A DNA stretch of 7,642 nucleotides from Chromatiales bacterium. Lineage in GTDB: Bacteria; Pseudomonadota; Gammaproteobacteria; Thiohalospirales; Thiohalospiraceae. The notes beneath the pieces were generated by a model. The model had not been told where the DNA came from. It made no database searches and was given only the letters and a program-made list of their open reading frames with translations. Of the stretch, positions 1 to 6,659 are shown piece after piece. Position 1 is the first letter of the stretch; each line of letters opens with the position of its first letter. The translations under genes were made by a program, and so were the position numbers. The stretch is taken from contig JALSRO010000425.1 in the NCBI GenBank assembly GCA_026984715.1, positions 1-7,642 on the forward strand, in the 5' to 3' direction.

Positions 1-725
1 TCAGCGCCGCCTCCCTTGGCCTCACCTACTCGCCGGGCGACTGGCTCTGGAACGGGCGGATGGAAAAACGGGACTCCGACCAGGAGGATCGCTGGACCCT
101 CGCCACCTCCGCCCAGACCACCCTGCGCGCCGACCTGAGCCTGCTCGCCTCCCTGCGCCTGCAGCAGAGCCGTGCCGCATCCGGCCAGCAGAAGCGCAAC
201 GAAAAACTGCATCTCGCGCTGGCCTGGCGGCCCGGTGATCGCCGCTGGCTGCTGCTCAACCGCATGGAGCTGATCAACGAGCGCAACCGCGGCGACCTCG
301 ACAATACCAGCCAGCGCATCATCAACAACCTCAACACCCACTACCGCGCCACCGAGCGGCTGCAGCTGGGCCTCCAGTACGGCACCAAATACCTCATCGA
401 AACCATCGACGGCGACCACTACCGCGGCCGCGCCGACCTGCTGGGGCTGGAGAGCCGCTACGACATCACCCCTGACTGGGACATCGGCCTGCACGGCAGC
501 CTGCTGCGAGTGCCCGATACCGGCCAGCACGACTACAGCGCAGGCGCTTCAATCGGCCACCTGTTCGCCGATAACATCTGGGTGAGCATGGGCTACAACT
601 TCCGCGGCTTCTACGACGAGGACTTCTCCCGCAGCCGCTACACGATGCAGGGGCCGTTCATCCGATTCCGGATGAAGTTCGATCAGCAGACGGTGCGGGA
701 GCTGGCGAAATGGGCGGGGCGGTGA
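1..725 (+). CDS. C-terminal part of a probable outer-membrane beta-barrel protein (5' end outside window)
   Basis: The reading frame is open from base 3 to the TGA at 723-725, giving the last 240 residues of a longer protein. The ATG at 60 is internal, because the frame upstream continues with the same kind of sequence (SAASLGLTYSPGDWLWNGR). The visible part is a run of short alternating polar/hydrophobic strands rich in Tyr, Trp and Arg, separated by charged turns (for example LQLGLQYGTKYLIE, SVGASIGHLF-like and WVSMGYNFRGF segments), ending in a strand GPFIRFRMKFDQ plus a 12-residue tail. That pattern is typical of bacterial outer-membrane barrels. The final GYN..GF.D.DF....YT..GP..R.R.KFDQ block resembles the C-terminal barrel of large exported DUF11/SdrD-B-type proteins of gammaproteobacteria, recalled rather than searched. 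Its job is unknown; adhesion or export is possible. It is followed, after a palindromic spacer, by another large exported protein in the same orientation. Confidence 0.65.
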   Translation, partial: SAASLGLTYSPGDWLWNGRMEKRDSDQEDRWTLATSAQTTLRADLSLLASLRLQQSRAASGQQKRNEKLHLALAWRPGDRRWLLLNRMELINERNRGDLDNTSQRIINNLNTHYRATERLQLGLQYGTKYLIETIDGDHYRGRADLLGLESRYDITPDWDIGLHGSLLRVPDTGQHDYSAGASIGHLFADNIWVSMGYNFRGFYDEDFSRSRYTMQGPFIRFRMKFDQQTVRELAKWAGR

Positions 726-766
726 AGCGGTTATTTCCAACGTATGCAAAAGTCAGGAGCTTGTAG

Positions 767-792
767 GGTGTATAAGCGAGGCGCCATACACC
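767..792. repeat. Imperfect palindrome, REP-like intergenic repeat, unit 1
   Basis: GGTGTAT (767-773) is the exact reverse complement of ATACACC (786-792), with a further GCG/CGC pairing inside the loop. It is preceded by GTAG, giving the GTAGGGTGTAT...ATACACC form that I recall as a common dispersed palindrome in gammaproteobacterial intergenic regions. It lies in the gap between two surface-protein genes. There is no T-tract after it, so it is not a classical terminator. Confidence 0.6.
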
Positions 793-805
793 AGCATTCG
801 AGGTC

Positions 806-837
806 TCTCGTTCCCGAGCTTGAGCATGGGAATGAGA
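806..837. repeat. Imperfect palindrome, REP-like intergenic repeat, unit 2
   Basis: TCTCGTTCCC (806-815) pairs with GGGAATGAGA (828-837) over 10 positions including one G.T, around a 12-base loop. The CGTTCCC...GGGAATG form resembles another dispersed intergenic palindrome recalled from many proteobacterial genomes. Together with the palindrome at 767-792 it makes a composite element of about 75 bases directly upstream of the large exported protein gene, so it may sit in that gene's leader. Confidence 0.6.
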
Positions 838-854
838 AAAACCAGAGTTTGGTG

Positions 855-965
855 ATGTGGGTTTGGTGGAATGGCGGATGGCGCTTCTCTTATCCGTCTT
901 ACGGGTTATTAGTGGCGATTATGCTATTGGTTACATTATTGCCGATCCGTGGGGCGAATGGTGCT
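855..965 (+). other. Signal peptide coding segment
   Basis: Residues 1-37 from ATG 855. The n-region is unusual, with five Trp residues and a single Arg (MWVWWNGGWR); it is followed by a 14-residue hydrophobic core and a short RGANGA tail ending in small residues. Cleavage is predicted between A37 and I38. The next in-frame ATG (921) falls inside the hydrophobic core and would leave no n-region, which argues against a later start. Confidence 0.65.
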
Positions 966-3900
966 ATTTCATATGTGCAAGGTGTCGGTGCATTCAGTCA
1001 ATATTATGGTTCTGGTCCATCATCGGTTGTTATTCCCGTTACGGCCAGTGTTGCTGCTGGAAATAGTATTATCGTTACCTTGACATGGGGTGCATGGGGT
1101 CCTGGAGAAATAACAACGTGCAGTGATACTCAAGGTAACAGTTATACTACTGATGTAAGCGAGTTTTATAGTGGCGCAGGTCTCTATACGATAATTTGCT
1201 CTTCCCATAATGTGACTGCGTTGAGTGCTAGTGATACCATTAATGTATCCTTCACCTCTAGCACCTACGGGGTGGCTGCAACAGCCCATGAGTTTTCTGG
1301 TTTGGCTCCCTCTTTGGCGCTTGATCAGACGGCCAAAGCCAACGGAAGTTCCACCACTCCTTCCTCGGGCAATACTGCGACGACGATACAGGCAGATGAA
1401 TTGCTTATTGGTGCTATAGGCGTTAGCGGTTCACCCACGGATGCCTTTACCCCGGGGGGTGGTTATACGGCTTTGAATACAGTCGGATTCACCGGTGTTT
1501 GGAATGGAACCATCCGGCCCGAATACAAAGTTGTTTCAGCAACCGGTGTTTATCAGGCTGATGGGGTTTTAGGTGTCAGCGCAGGCTGGTCCGCTACTAT
1601 TGCAACTTATAAAGCTGCTGCATCGACGGTAAATATTACCACATCTGGAACGCTCTATAGTGACGAAGGAATCACTCCTCTCTCAGGCCAGACCGTGCGC
1701 CTGTTGATAGAAGGGAATAGCGCTGGTACAGCCATAACCGACGGTTCCGGAAACTACTCCATTACGGCTGCCGTTACTGCCGGGGATATGTATATCCCCC
1801 TGCTGGTCTATGTGGATGATGGCACTGTCGTTGGTACTACAGTTACAGTACTGGATTCGACAATTGCAACAACCATTAACGACCTGGATATCTATGCAGA
1901 TCATCTGATCACCCGTCAGGATGGGGGTGGCACCCCTCTGGATACCGGCGATATGGATAACGCCAAGGTCCTGTATCCGGATACAGACATCCTCTACTCG
2001 ATATCCTGGCCGGACATGACAGTAACCGGCTCCAACACCGAACTGTATGTTGCAGGCGGCCACTTTTTCACGCCATTTGGCAATGTCACAACCCCTAATA
2101 TGAAGATAGTGGGAACGCTGAATGCCGGCGATAGTACATACATGAACGCCAGTGACAGGGTATTTGCCGTCAGCGGCAACTGGGACCACAGCTTCGGCAC
2201 CTTCAACCATGGAACCAGCACGGTGGATTTCACCGGCACCGGCACCATCCGGGTCACGGGGGCATGGTGGACGAAACCGTTCTACAACGTCACTGCGGCA
2301 GCCGCCGGCCAGACAACCACCATCGCTTACGGAAGTGGTATCGCCGTCACCAATGTGTTGACCCTCGGGAGTGGCACCCTGGCCGGTGGCGAGATCAATC
2401 TGAGCCTCGACAGCGGTACGCCGCTGGTGACCGGCGGAACCACTTTCACCAACACACGGGTCAAATATCATCCGAACAGTGGTGGCCCCATCAACGTGGC
2501 CGCCGCCGCATACCGTGATGTCTGGCTGGCGGGGAACGCCGCCACCAACACCTTCAACCTGATGGGTGACATGAGCTGCGCGACGTTGACCGTTGCGGGG
2601 TCCGGAGGTGGGGACAGCGCTGTTTTCGATACCGCCGGTCATGCCATCAGCTGCAACAATCTCGCCATCGGTACCACCAATGTGGATCGCTACGGCACCC
2701 TTCGTCTCAACGGTTCTACGGTCGATGTTTCCGGAAATGTCACGATATATGCGTCGGACACCGGAGGGACCAATCAGATCGATGCCGGAAGCGCCACCAT
2801 CAATGTTGGCGGCAACTGGACAAACAGTGATACCTTCAGCTACGGAACCAGCACCGTCAATTTTACCGGCAGCGGCACTATAGACAATGGCACCAGCTGG
2901 TCTTCGGTTTCCAGGCATTTCTATAATGTAAGCGGAGCCGCGGCTGGCCAGACCACCACCATCTCGTCCGCCGGGGGGATGGCGGTGGAGAATGTCCTGT
3001 CGCTGGGCGCCGGTACGCTGGCTGGTGGCAAGGTCTATTTGAGGAAGGACGGGGGCGCGCCGCTGGTGCTTGCGGGCACGACACTCTCCAATTCGCTGTT
3101 TCGCTACATTCCCCTCACGGCCCCGGTCGATGTCGCCAGCGCCACCTATCCCGTTCTCTATCTGGTTGCAAGGGGTGTCTCCGCCACCTTCTCCCTGTTG
3201 GGTGACATCGGTTGCAATACCTTATGGGTTCTGGGCAACAGTACCGGTACCAAATCGATACTGGATACGACGGGCAACAGCTACTCCATCACCTGCAACC
3301 AGTTGAGGGTTGGAAACTCCTCCAATACGGGGCGCAACGGGGAACTGCGTCTCAACGGCTCCGCGGTGGACATCAATGGCAATCTGTTCATCCAGGATGG
3401 CCTGGGGAACAATGTCATCGACGCCGGAAGCGCCACCATCAACGTCAGCGGTGATTGGAACAACAGCGATACTTTTACCGCCGGCACATCTTCGGTGATC
3501 CTCGACGGCACCGGCCAGGCCCTGAACGGCTCCACCACTTTCTACAACCTGACCAAGACGGTTTCCAGTGCCGACACCCTCACCTTCGCTGCCGGTAGCA
3601 CCCAGACCATCACCGGCACGGCGACACTGCAAGGCACCAGCGGCCAGCTTCTCAGCCTGCGCTCTTCGGCAACCCCCTCCCGGTGGAATCTCAATCTGGC
3701 CAGTGGTGCCAGCAAGGCGATCTCTTACGTGGATGTGCAGGATGGGGATGCCTCCGGATCCGACGCTGCCCTGTTGCCGGTCAACCCCCCCTATTCGGTG
3801 GACAGCGGCAACAACGTGAGTTGGTTCGGCAGCGCGGTCATCACGGTGACCAAGAGCAGCACTGTGATCTCCGATCCGGTGAACGGGGCCACCAATCCGA

Positions 3901-4223
3901 AGCGAATCCCTGGCGCGGTGGTGGAATACACCGTTACCATCACCAACAGCGGCGACACCCTCGCCACGGGGGTGACCCTCACCGACGACCTGAGTGGCGA
4001 AGCGGCCACTGTCTCCTTCGTCGCAGACAGTTACGGCGCCGGCAGCGGGATCCGGGTGACCGCGCCCAATATCAACGGCGGCTCGGCCCTCGCGCTGACC
4101 AACGCGGTCGATGCGGACCAGGGGGACTACGGCGGGACGGCCGCCGACACGGTGACCGTGGGCGGTATTGCGCTGGGGGCGGGGGAGCAGGCCACAGTCA
4201 AGTTCCGGGTAGTCATCCAGTAG
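855..4223 (+). CDS. Large exported beta-strand repeat protein with C-terminal DUF11-type domain
   Basis: Product of about 1122 aa ending at TAG 4221-4223. I chose ATG 855: it is followed by a hydrophobic segment LLVAIMLLVTLLPI (residues 18-31) and a likely signal-peptidase site after ANGA (residue 37), with AGAG seven bases upstream as a weak ribosome site. The frame is open to ATG 744, but that extension only translates a palindromic repeat. Domains: 38-256, a beta-rich domain with CSDTQGN (C89) and a second Cys (C115), not assigned to a family; about 257-345, a carboxypeptidase-regulatory-like sandwich (SGQTVRLLIEG, TDGSGNYS); about 430-905, two full and one partial ~213-residue repeat; about 905-990, a linker (ATLQGTSGQLLSLRS, DSGNNVSWFG); 996-1122, a DUF11-type domain (GAVVEYTVTITNSGDTLATGVTLTDDL split by family-typical spacing). 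Probably secreted or surface-anchored, with a structural or adhesive role inferred only from architecture. No LPXTG or C-terminal barrel is seen. Confidence 0.75.
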   Translation: MWVWWNGGWRFSYPSYGLLVAIMLLVTLLPIRGANGAISYVQGVGAFSQYYGSGPSSVVIPVTASVAAGNSIIVTLTWGAWGPGEITTCSDTQGNSYTTDVSEFYSGAGLYTIICSSHNVTALSASDTINVSFTSSTYGVAATAHEFSGLAPSLALDQTAKANGSSTTPSSGNTATTIQADELLIGAIGVSGSPTDAFTPGGGYTALNTVGFTGVWNGTIRPEYKVVSATGVYQADGVLGVSAGWSATIATYKAAASTVNITTSGTLYSDEGITPLSGQTVRLLIEGNSAGTAITDGSGNYSITAAVTAGDMYIPLLVYVDDGTVVGTTVTVLDSTIATTINDLDIYADHLITRQDGGGTPLDTGDMDNAKVLYPDTDILYSISWPDMTVTGSNTELYVAGGHFFTPFGNVTTPNMKIVGTLNAGDSTYMNASDRVFAVSGNWDHSFGTFNHGTSTVDFTGTGTIRVTGAWWTKPFYNVTAAAAGQTTTIAYGSGIAVTNVLTLGSGTLAGGEINLSLDSGTPLVTGGTTFTNTRVKYHPNSGGPINVAAAAYRDVWLAGNAATNTFNLMGDMSCATLTVAGSGGGDSAVFDTAGHAISCNNLAIGTTNVDRYGTLRLNGSTVDVSGNVTIYASDTGGTNQIDAGSATINVGGNWTNSDTFSYGTSTVNFTGSGTIDNGTSWSSVSRHFYNVSGAAAGQTTTISSAGGMAVENVLSLGAGTLAGGKVYLRKDGGAPLVLAGTTLSNSLFRYIPLTAPVDVASATYPVLYLVARGVSATFSLLGDIGCNTLWVLGNSTGTKSILDTTGNSYSITCNQLRVGNSSNTGRNGELRLNGSAVDINGNLFIQDGLGNNVIDAGSATINVSGDWNNSDTFTAGTSSVILDGTGQALNGSTTFYNLTKTVSSADTLTFAAGSTQTITGTATLQGTSGQLLSLRSSATPSRWNLNLASGASKAISYVDVQDGDASGSDAALLPVNPPYSVDSGNNVSWFGSAVITVTKSSTVISDPVNGATNPKRIPGAVVEYTVTITNSGDTLATGVTLTDDLSGEAATVSFVADSYGAGSGIRVTAPNINGGSALALTNAVDADQGDYGGTAADTVTVGGIALGAGEQATVKFRVVIQ
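2151..3560 (+). repeat. Tandem ~213-residue protein repeat (two full copies and a partial third)
   Basis: Within the large exported protein the motif (S)G(N/D)W...(G)TS(T/S)V..(T/D)G(T/S)G recurs at residues 441, 653 and 866, spaced 212 and 213 residues. Copies 1 and 2 also share FYNV....AAGQTTTI, the L(S/G).G(S/A)GTLAGG block, LRLNGS.VD..GN and an (Q/V)IDAG end. Each full copy has two Cys at equivalent places (C575/C600 and C787/C814), which could form a disulfide after export. The third copy keeps only the start, through FYNLTK. At DNA level 2778-2803 and 3417-3442 differ at one of 26 bases, so duplication or homogenisation was fairly recent at that junction. Confidence 0.8.
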
Positions 4224-4292
4224 TTGCCGGATTTTCCGTTTCTCCGGTGCCCGGAAGGGAGTGAATCAACAGAGACCACAGAGTACAGCATC

Positions 4293-4883
4293 ATGAGACA
4301 ACAAGATGACTCCGATAACAGAAGCAGTTTGGGGGTACTCCATTACCAGGAGGTCGTTCCTGTCGAGTGGGAGTTGCTGGAGCAGCCGATCGACGCTGCG
4401 CTACAGCAGCGCTATCGGCATGACAACGCCATTCTGCTTCAGGGATTGCTGGTGGTGGACGAACAGCCCGTCATCGAGCACGACGAAGAGTATTCGGCGC
4501 TCGGCCAGGAGCTGCAGCGTATCGATCACAAGCTGAACCTGATCCTCGAGCTGTTGAGCCAGACACTGCGCAGCTGGCGCAGTTTGCCGCCGCCGGTACC
4601 GATCCGGCTGACCGTCGATGGGGTGGAGTGGCGTTGCGACCAGGAGCTGCCCGCTGGCCAGCCGATTCTGCTCAGACTCTATCTCAGTCCGGTATTTCCC
4701 AACCCCTTCGTCGCCACCGGCATAGTTCAGCCCGGCAGGGGGGATGGAGCGGTATCTGTCTGTTTCGACGAGCTGGGCGGGCCGGTCGGGGAGGCTCTGG
4801 AGAAGCTGGTATTCCGTCAGCATCGGCGCCGCGTGGCGCGTCTGAGGCTCCGAAAATCGGGTGATGAACAGGGGCAGGCGTGA
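4293..4883 (+). CDS. PilZ-like domain protein, possible c-di-GMP effector
   Basis: 196 aa from ATG 4293 to TGA 4881-4883. The frame is open back to a TTG at 4224 directly after the previous stop, but residues before MRQQDD are not domain-like; no strong ribosome site decides the start. N-terminal LHYQEVVPVEWELLEQP (residues 16-32) and the central helix LGQELQRIDHKLNLILELLSQ (70-90), with heptad-like hydrophobics, lead into a beta-rich PilZ-like part (PPPVPIRLTVDGVEWRCDQ, 99-117; GQPILLRLYL, 122-131) and a basic helix FRQHRRRVARLRLRK (174-188). The layout fits atypical PilZ proteins that I recall beside gammaproteobacterial flagellar genes. The classical RxxxR...(D/N)xSxxG binding signature is not visible, so c-di-GMP binding is uncertain. 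It sits immediately upstream of fleQ, itself a c-di-GMP-responsive regulator, which supports a role in motility or surface switching. Cytoplasmic: no signal peptide or membrane segment. Confidence 0.6.
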   Translation: MRQQDDSDNRSSLGVLHYQEVVPVEWELLEQPIDAALQQRYRHDNAILLQGLLVVDEQPVIEHDEEYSALGQELQRIDHKLNLILELLSQTLRSWRSLPPPVPIRLTVDGVEWRCDQELPAGQPILLRLYLSPVFPNPFVATGIVQPGRGDGAVSVCFDELGGPVGEALEKLVFRQHRRRVARLRLRKSGDEQGQA

Positions 4884-4890
4884 CAATATT

Positions 4891-4919
4891 TTGACATTGC
4901 TGGAGCAGCATGTTAGCCT
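4891..4919 (+). promoter_or_regulatory. Putative sigma70 promoter with extended -10 for fleQ
   Basis: TTGACA (4891-4896) is a perfect -35 box. Exactly 17 bases later comes TAGCCT (4914-4919), a 3/6 match to TATAAT, preceded by TG at 4911-4912 in the extended -10 position. Transcription would begin near 4926, leaving a leader of about 36 bases before fleQ. A housekeeping promoter is what is known for fleQ in Pseudomonas. The spacer holds an inverted repeat (see separate entry). Confidence 0.55.
4898..4910. promoter_or_regulatory. Inverted repeat in the fleQ promoter spacer, possible operator
   Basis: TGCTG-GAG-CAGCA is a perfect 5+5 inverted repeat with a 3-base spacer. Allowing one bulged T it extends to CAT...ATG (4895-4912). 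It lies exactly between the putative -35 and -10 boxes, a position where a bound repressor would block RNA polymerase. No regulator is identified; it does not match the CRP/Vfr consensus. Confidence 0.35.
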
Positions 4920-4949
4920 TCGCTTCTACATTAATCTAGTTGATGCAGC

Positions 4950-4954
4950 GGAGG
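4950..4954 (+). promoter_or_regulatory. Ribosome binding site of fleQ
   Basis: GGAGG lies seven bases before ATG 4962 and is the clearest Shine-Dalgarno sequence in the window. It fixes the fleQ start; the GTG/ATG alternatives upstream are out of frame or inside the promoter region. Confidence 0.75.
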
Positions 4955-4961
4955 ACGGGGG

Positions 4962-6398
4962 ATGCGTACGACCACCACCGTTTTGCTGATCGAGCAAGAC
5001 GCCAATCGCCAGAAAGAACTGACCACCATTCTGACCTTTATGGACTGGAAGCCGGTGTTGATGGCCTCCGGCAATGTCAGCAAGGAGCTGCAGGAAATCG
5101 AAAGCCAGCCGAGCTTCATCATGCTCGGCGAAACCCGCTCCGACGAGGCGCGCGCCGTGGTGGAGGAGGTGCGGGCCAAGTTCTCCGAAATCCCCCTTCT
5201 GGTGTTGCAGCAGCCGGGCGAGGCCCCGACCGTTGCATCGGATATCATGGGGGATCACCATGTCTGTTCCCTGAAATATCCTTTTCGCCAGACGGAGTTG
5301 ACCGAGGCTCTGTATCGGGCGAAGAGCTCCGGCAAGCGCTCTTTCCGTGAGGCAAGCGACAGCTCCCTCGAGCTGTTCCGCAGTCTGGTGGGAAACAGTG
5401 TCGGTGTCCGCAAGGTACGCCAGCTCATCCAGCAGGTGGCGGACTCCACGGCCAATGTCCTGATTCTTGGGGAATCGGGAACCGGAAAGGAGGTGGTTGC
5501 CCGTAATCTGCACTACCATTCCGCCCGGCGCGGTCCCTTTGTTCCGGTCAACTGCGGTGCGATCCCGGCCGATCTGCTGGAGAGCGAGCTGTTTGGTCAT
5601 GAGAAGGGGGCCTTCACCGGCGCCATAAGCAGCCGCCAGGGGAGGTTCGAGATGGCCGCCGGTGGAACGCTGTTCCTGGACGAAATCGGTGACATGAGCC
5701 TGCCGATGCAGGTGAAGTTGTTGCGGGTTCTGCAGGAGCGCACCTTTGAACGGGTGGGGAGCAACAAGAGCATAAAGGCGGATGCACGAATCGTTGCCGC
5801 GACCCACCGCAGCCTGGAGGAGCTGATCAAGGAGGGGAAATTCCGTGAGGATCTCTACTATCGTCTGAATGTGTTCCCCATCGAGATGCCGCCCTTGCGG
5901 GAGCGGACAGAGGATATTCCGATGTTGATCGATGAGTTGATCACCCGCATCGAGCATGAGAAGCGCTCTTCGGTACGTTTCACGCCGGATGCCATCAATA
6001 CCTTGTGCAACTATGCATGGCCGGGCAATGTGCGAGAACTCTCCAACCTGATTGAACGTCTCGCCATCATGTACCCCTGTGGTGTGGTGGATGTGAGCGA
6101 CCTGCCGGTCAAGTTCCATACCGCTTCGGCAACGACCCGTGACGGCAAGGAGGGGATGGCGTCACCGCTCTCCGATGTAGCGGCTGCACAGCGGCTCCCT
6201 TTCGAGGGGTTCGATCTCAAACAGCATCTGAACAACCTCGAATATGCATTGATCAAACAGGCCATGGAGGAGTCCAACGGAGTCGTGGCACATGCCGCCA
6301 AGCGTCTCAACCTGCGCCGTACCACGCTGGTGGAGAAGCTGCGCAAATATGGGCTGCACCGCCGTGACCGCAGCGAAGAGCAGGCCCCGGTTCACTGA
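4962..6398 (+). CDS. fleQ: Flagellar master regulator FleQ/FlrA, sigma54-dependent activator
   Basis: 478 aa, close to Pseudomonas FleQ (about 490). ATG 4962 has a good ribosome site, GGAGG at 4950-4954. Domains: receiver-like FleQ domain (about 6-115), AAA+ sigma54-interaction domain (about 140-375), Fis-type helix-turn-helix (about 439-464, [17 protein letters not shown]). Seen motifs: Walker A GESGTGKE (170-177), GAFTGA (216-221) for sigma54 contact, Walker [11 protein letters not shown] (234-243), arginine region [12 protein letters not shown] (296-306), and PGNVREL (354-360). LFRS (138-141) and ExxxRN (E177, R181, N182) are motifs reported to bind c-di-GMP in Pseudomonas FleQ. The receiver-like domain has IMLGETRS where a phosphoacceptor Asp would stand, so control by phosphorylation is unlikely, as in known FleQ. 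It activates the flagellar cascade with RpoN; here the obvious target is the sigma54 promoter before fleS. FlrA is the Vibrio name for the same family. Confidence 0.93.
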   Translation: MRTTTTVLLIEQDANRQKELTTILTFMDWKPVLMASGNVSKELQEIESQPSFIMLGETRSDEARAVVEEVRAKFSEIPLLVLQQPGEAPTVASDIMGDHHVCSLKYPFRQTELTEALYRAKSSGKRSFREASDSSLELFRSLVGNSVGVRKVRQLIQQVADSTANVLILGESGTGKEVVARNLHYHSARRGPFVPVNCGAIPADLLESELFGHEKGAFTGAISSRQGRFEMAAGGTLFLDEIGDMSLPMQVKLLRVLQERTFERVGSNKSIKADARIVAATHRSLEELIKEGKFREDLYYRLNVFPIEMPPLRERTEDIPMLIDELITRIEHEKRSSVRFTPDAINTLCNYAWPGNVRELSNLIERLAIMYPCGVVDVSDLPVKFHTASATTRDGKEGMASPLSDVAAAQRLPFEGFDLKQHLNNLEYALIKQAMEESNGVVAHAAKRLNLRRTTLVEKLRKYGLHRRDRSEEQAPVH

Positions 6399-6435
6399 AT
6401 GCACGCACCGGTTGCTGCACAGCGCTCGAATATTG

Positions 6436-6490
6436 TGACGAAACCAGCCATATCGTCAAAAAAACCCACATTTTTGCGTCAATAATACGC
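6436..6490 (+). promoter_or_regulatory. Clustered CGTCA motifs, possible FleQ/enhancer-binding site region
   Basis: TGACG at 6436-6440 is the reverse complement of CGTCA at 6454-6458, and CGTCA recurs at 6477-6481, so there is an inverted pair (13-base gap) and a direct pair 23 bases apart. The rightmost copy continues as GTCAATAATACGC (6478-6490), which matches the left half of the Pseudomonas FleQ box as I recall it (GTCAATAAATTGAC) but not the right half. An A7 run (6458-6464), T5 (6471-6475) and T6 (6493-6498) lie among them and could bend the DNA. The cluster is about 200 bases upstream of the predicted fleS start point, a normal distance for a sigma54 enhancer. Confidence 0.35.
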
Positions 6491-6497
6491 CATTTTT

Positions 6498-6532
6498 TCG
6501 GCGCACCTTCTCCGGTTGGCCGACCCTTTTTT
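6498..6532 (+). terminator. Possible weak intrinsic terminator after fleQ
   Basis: TCGGC (6498-6502) pairs with GCCGA (6519-6523), and inside it ACC (6505-6507) pairs with GGT (6514-6516) across a 2x2 internal loop. CCC and then T6 (6527-6532) follow. The stem is short and interrupted and lies 100 bases past the fleQ stop, so termination may be partial or absent. Confidence 0.3.
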
Positions 6533-6659
6533 CTGCTGCTGCCGGCCGACCTCCTCCCCGAACCACCCTTGCGGCTGACACTGGTGCTCGGCGACGGCCC
6601 CTTTTTGCCCATCTGAACCCATAGAGAAGGGGGCGAAACACACTCCCGCGCTCGTCCGA

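Noticed and set aside
744..854. 37-residue N-terminal extension of the large exported protein from ATG 744
   Set aside because: It translates the two intergenic palindromes, has no ribosome site and would bury the signal peptide; ATG 855 is better.
1683..2918. 411-codon open frame on the minus strand
   Set aside because: It lies wholly antisense to the repeat protein, has low-complexity Gly/Ile/Arg composition, and is explained by codon bias of the + strand gene.
4159..4174. Sigma54-like GG-N10-GC (TGGGCGG...GCGCT) upstream of the PilZ-like gene
   Set aside because: It lies within the coding region and the -12 element lacks TTGC at the right register; likely chance in GC-rich DNA.
4227..4247. 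CCGGA / TCCGG hairpin after the exported-protein stop
   Set aside because: Five-base stem with an 11-base loop and no T run; not enough for a terminator.
4270..4288. ACAGAGACCACAGAG direct repeat before the PilZ-like gene
   Set aside because: Resembles a common intergenic simple repeat fragment, but it is too short here to call an element.
4261..4296. GTG mini-frame whose TGA overlaps the ATG of the PilZ-like gene, a possible leader peptide
   Set aside because: Only 11 codons, and the purine-rich GGAAGGGA abuts the GTG with no spacing; too weak to call.
4926..6119. 397-codon open frame on the minus strand
   Set aside because: It is antisense to fleQ, a certain gene; its translation is His/Gln-rich with no domain pattern.
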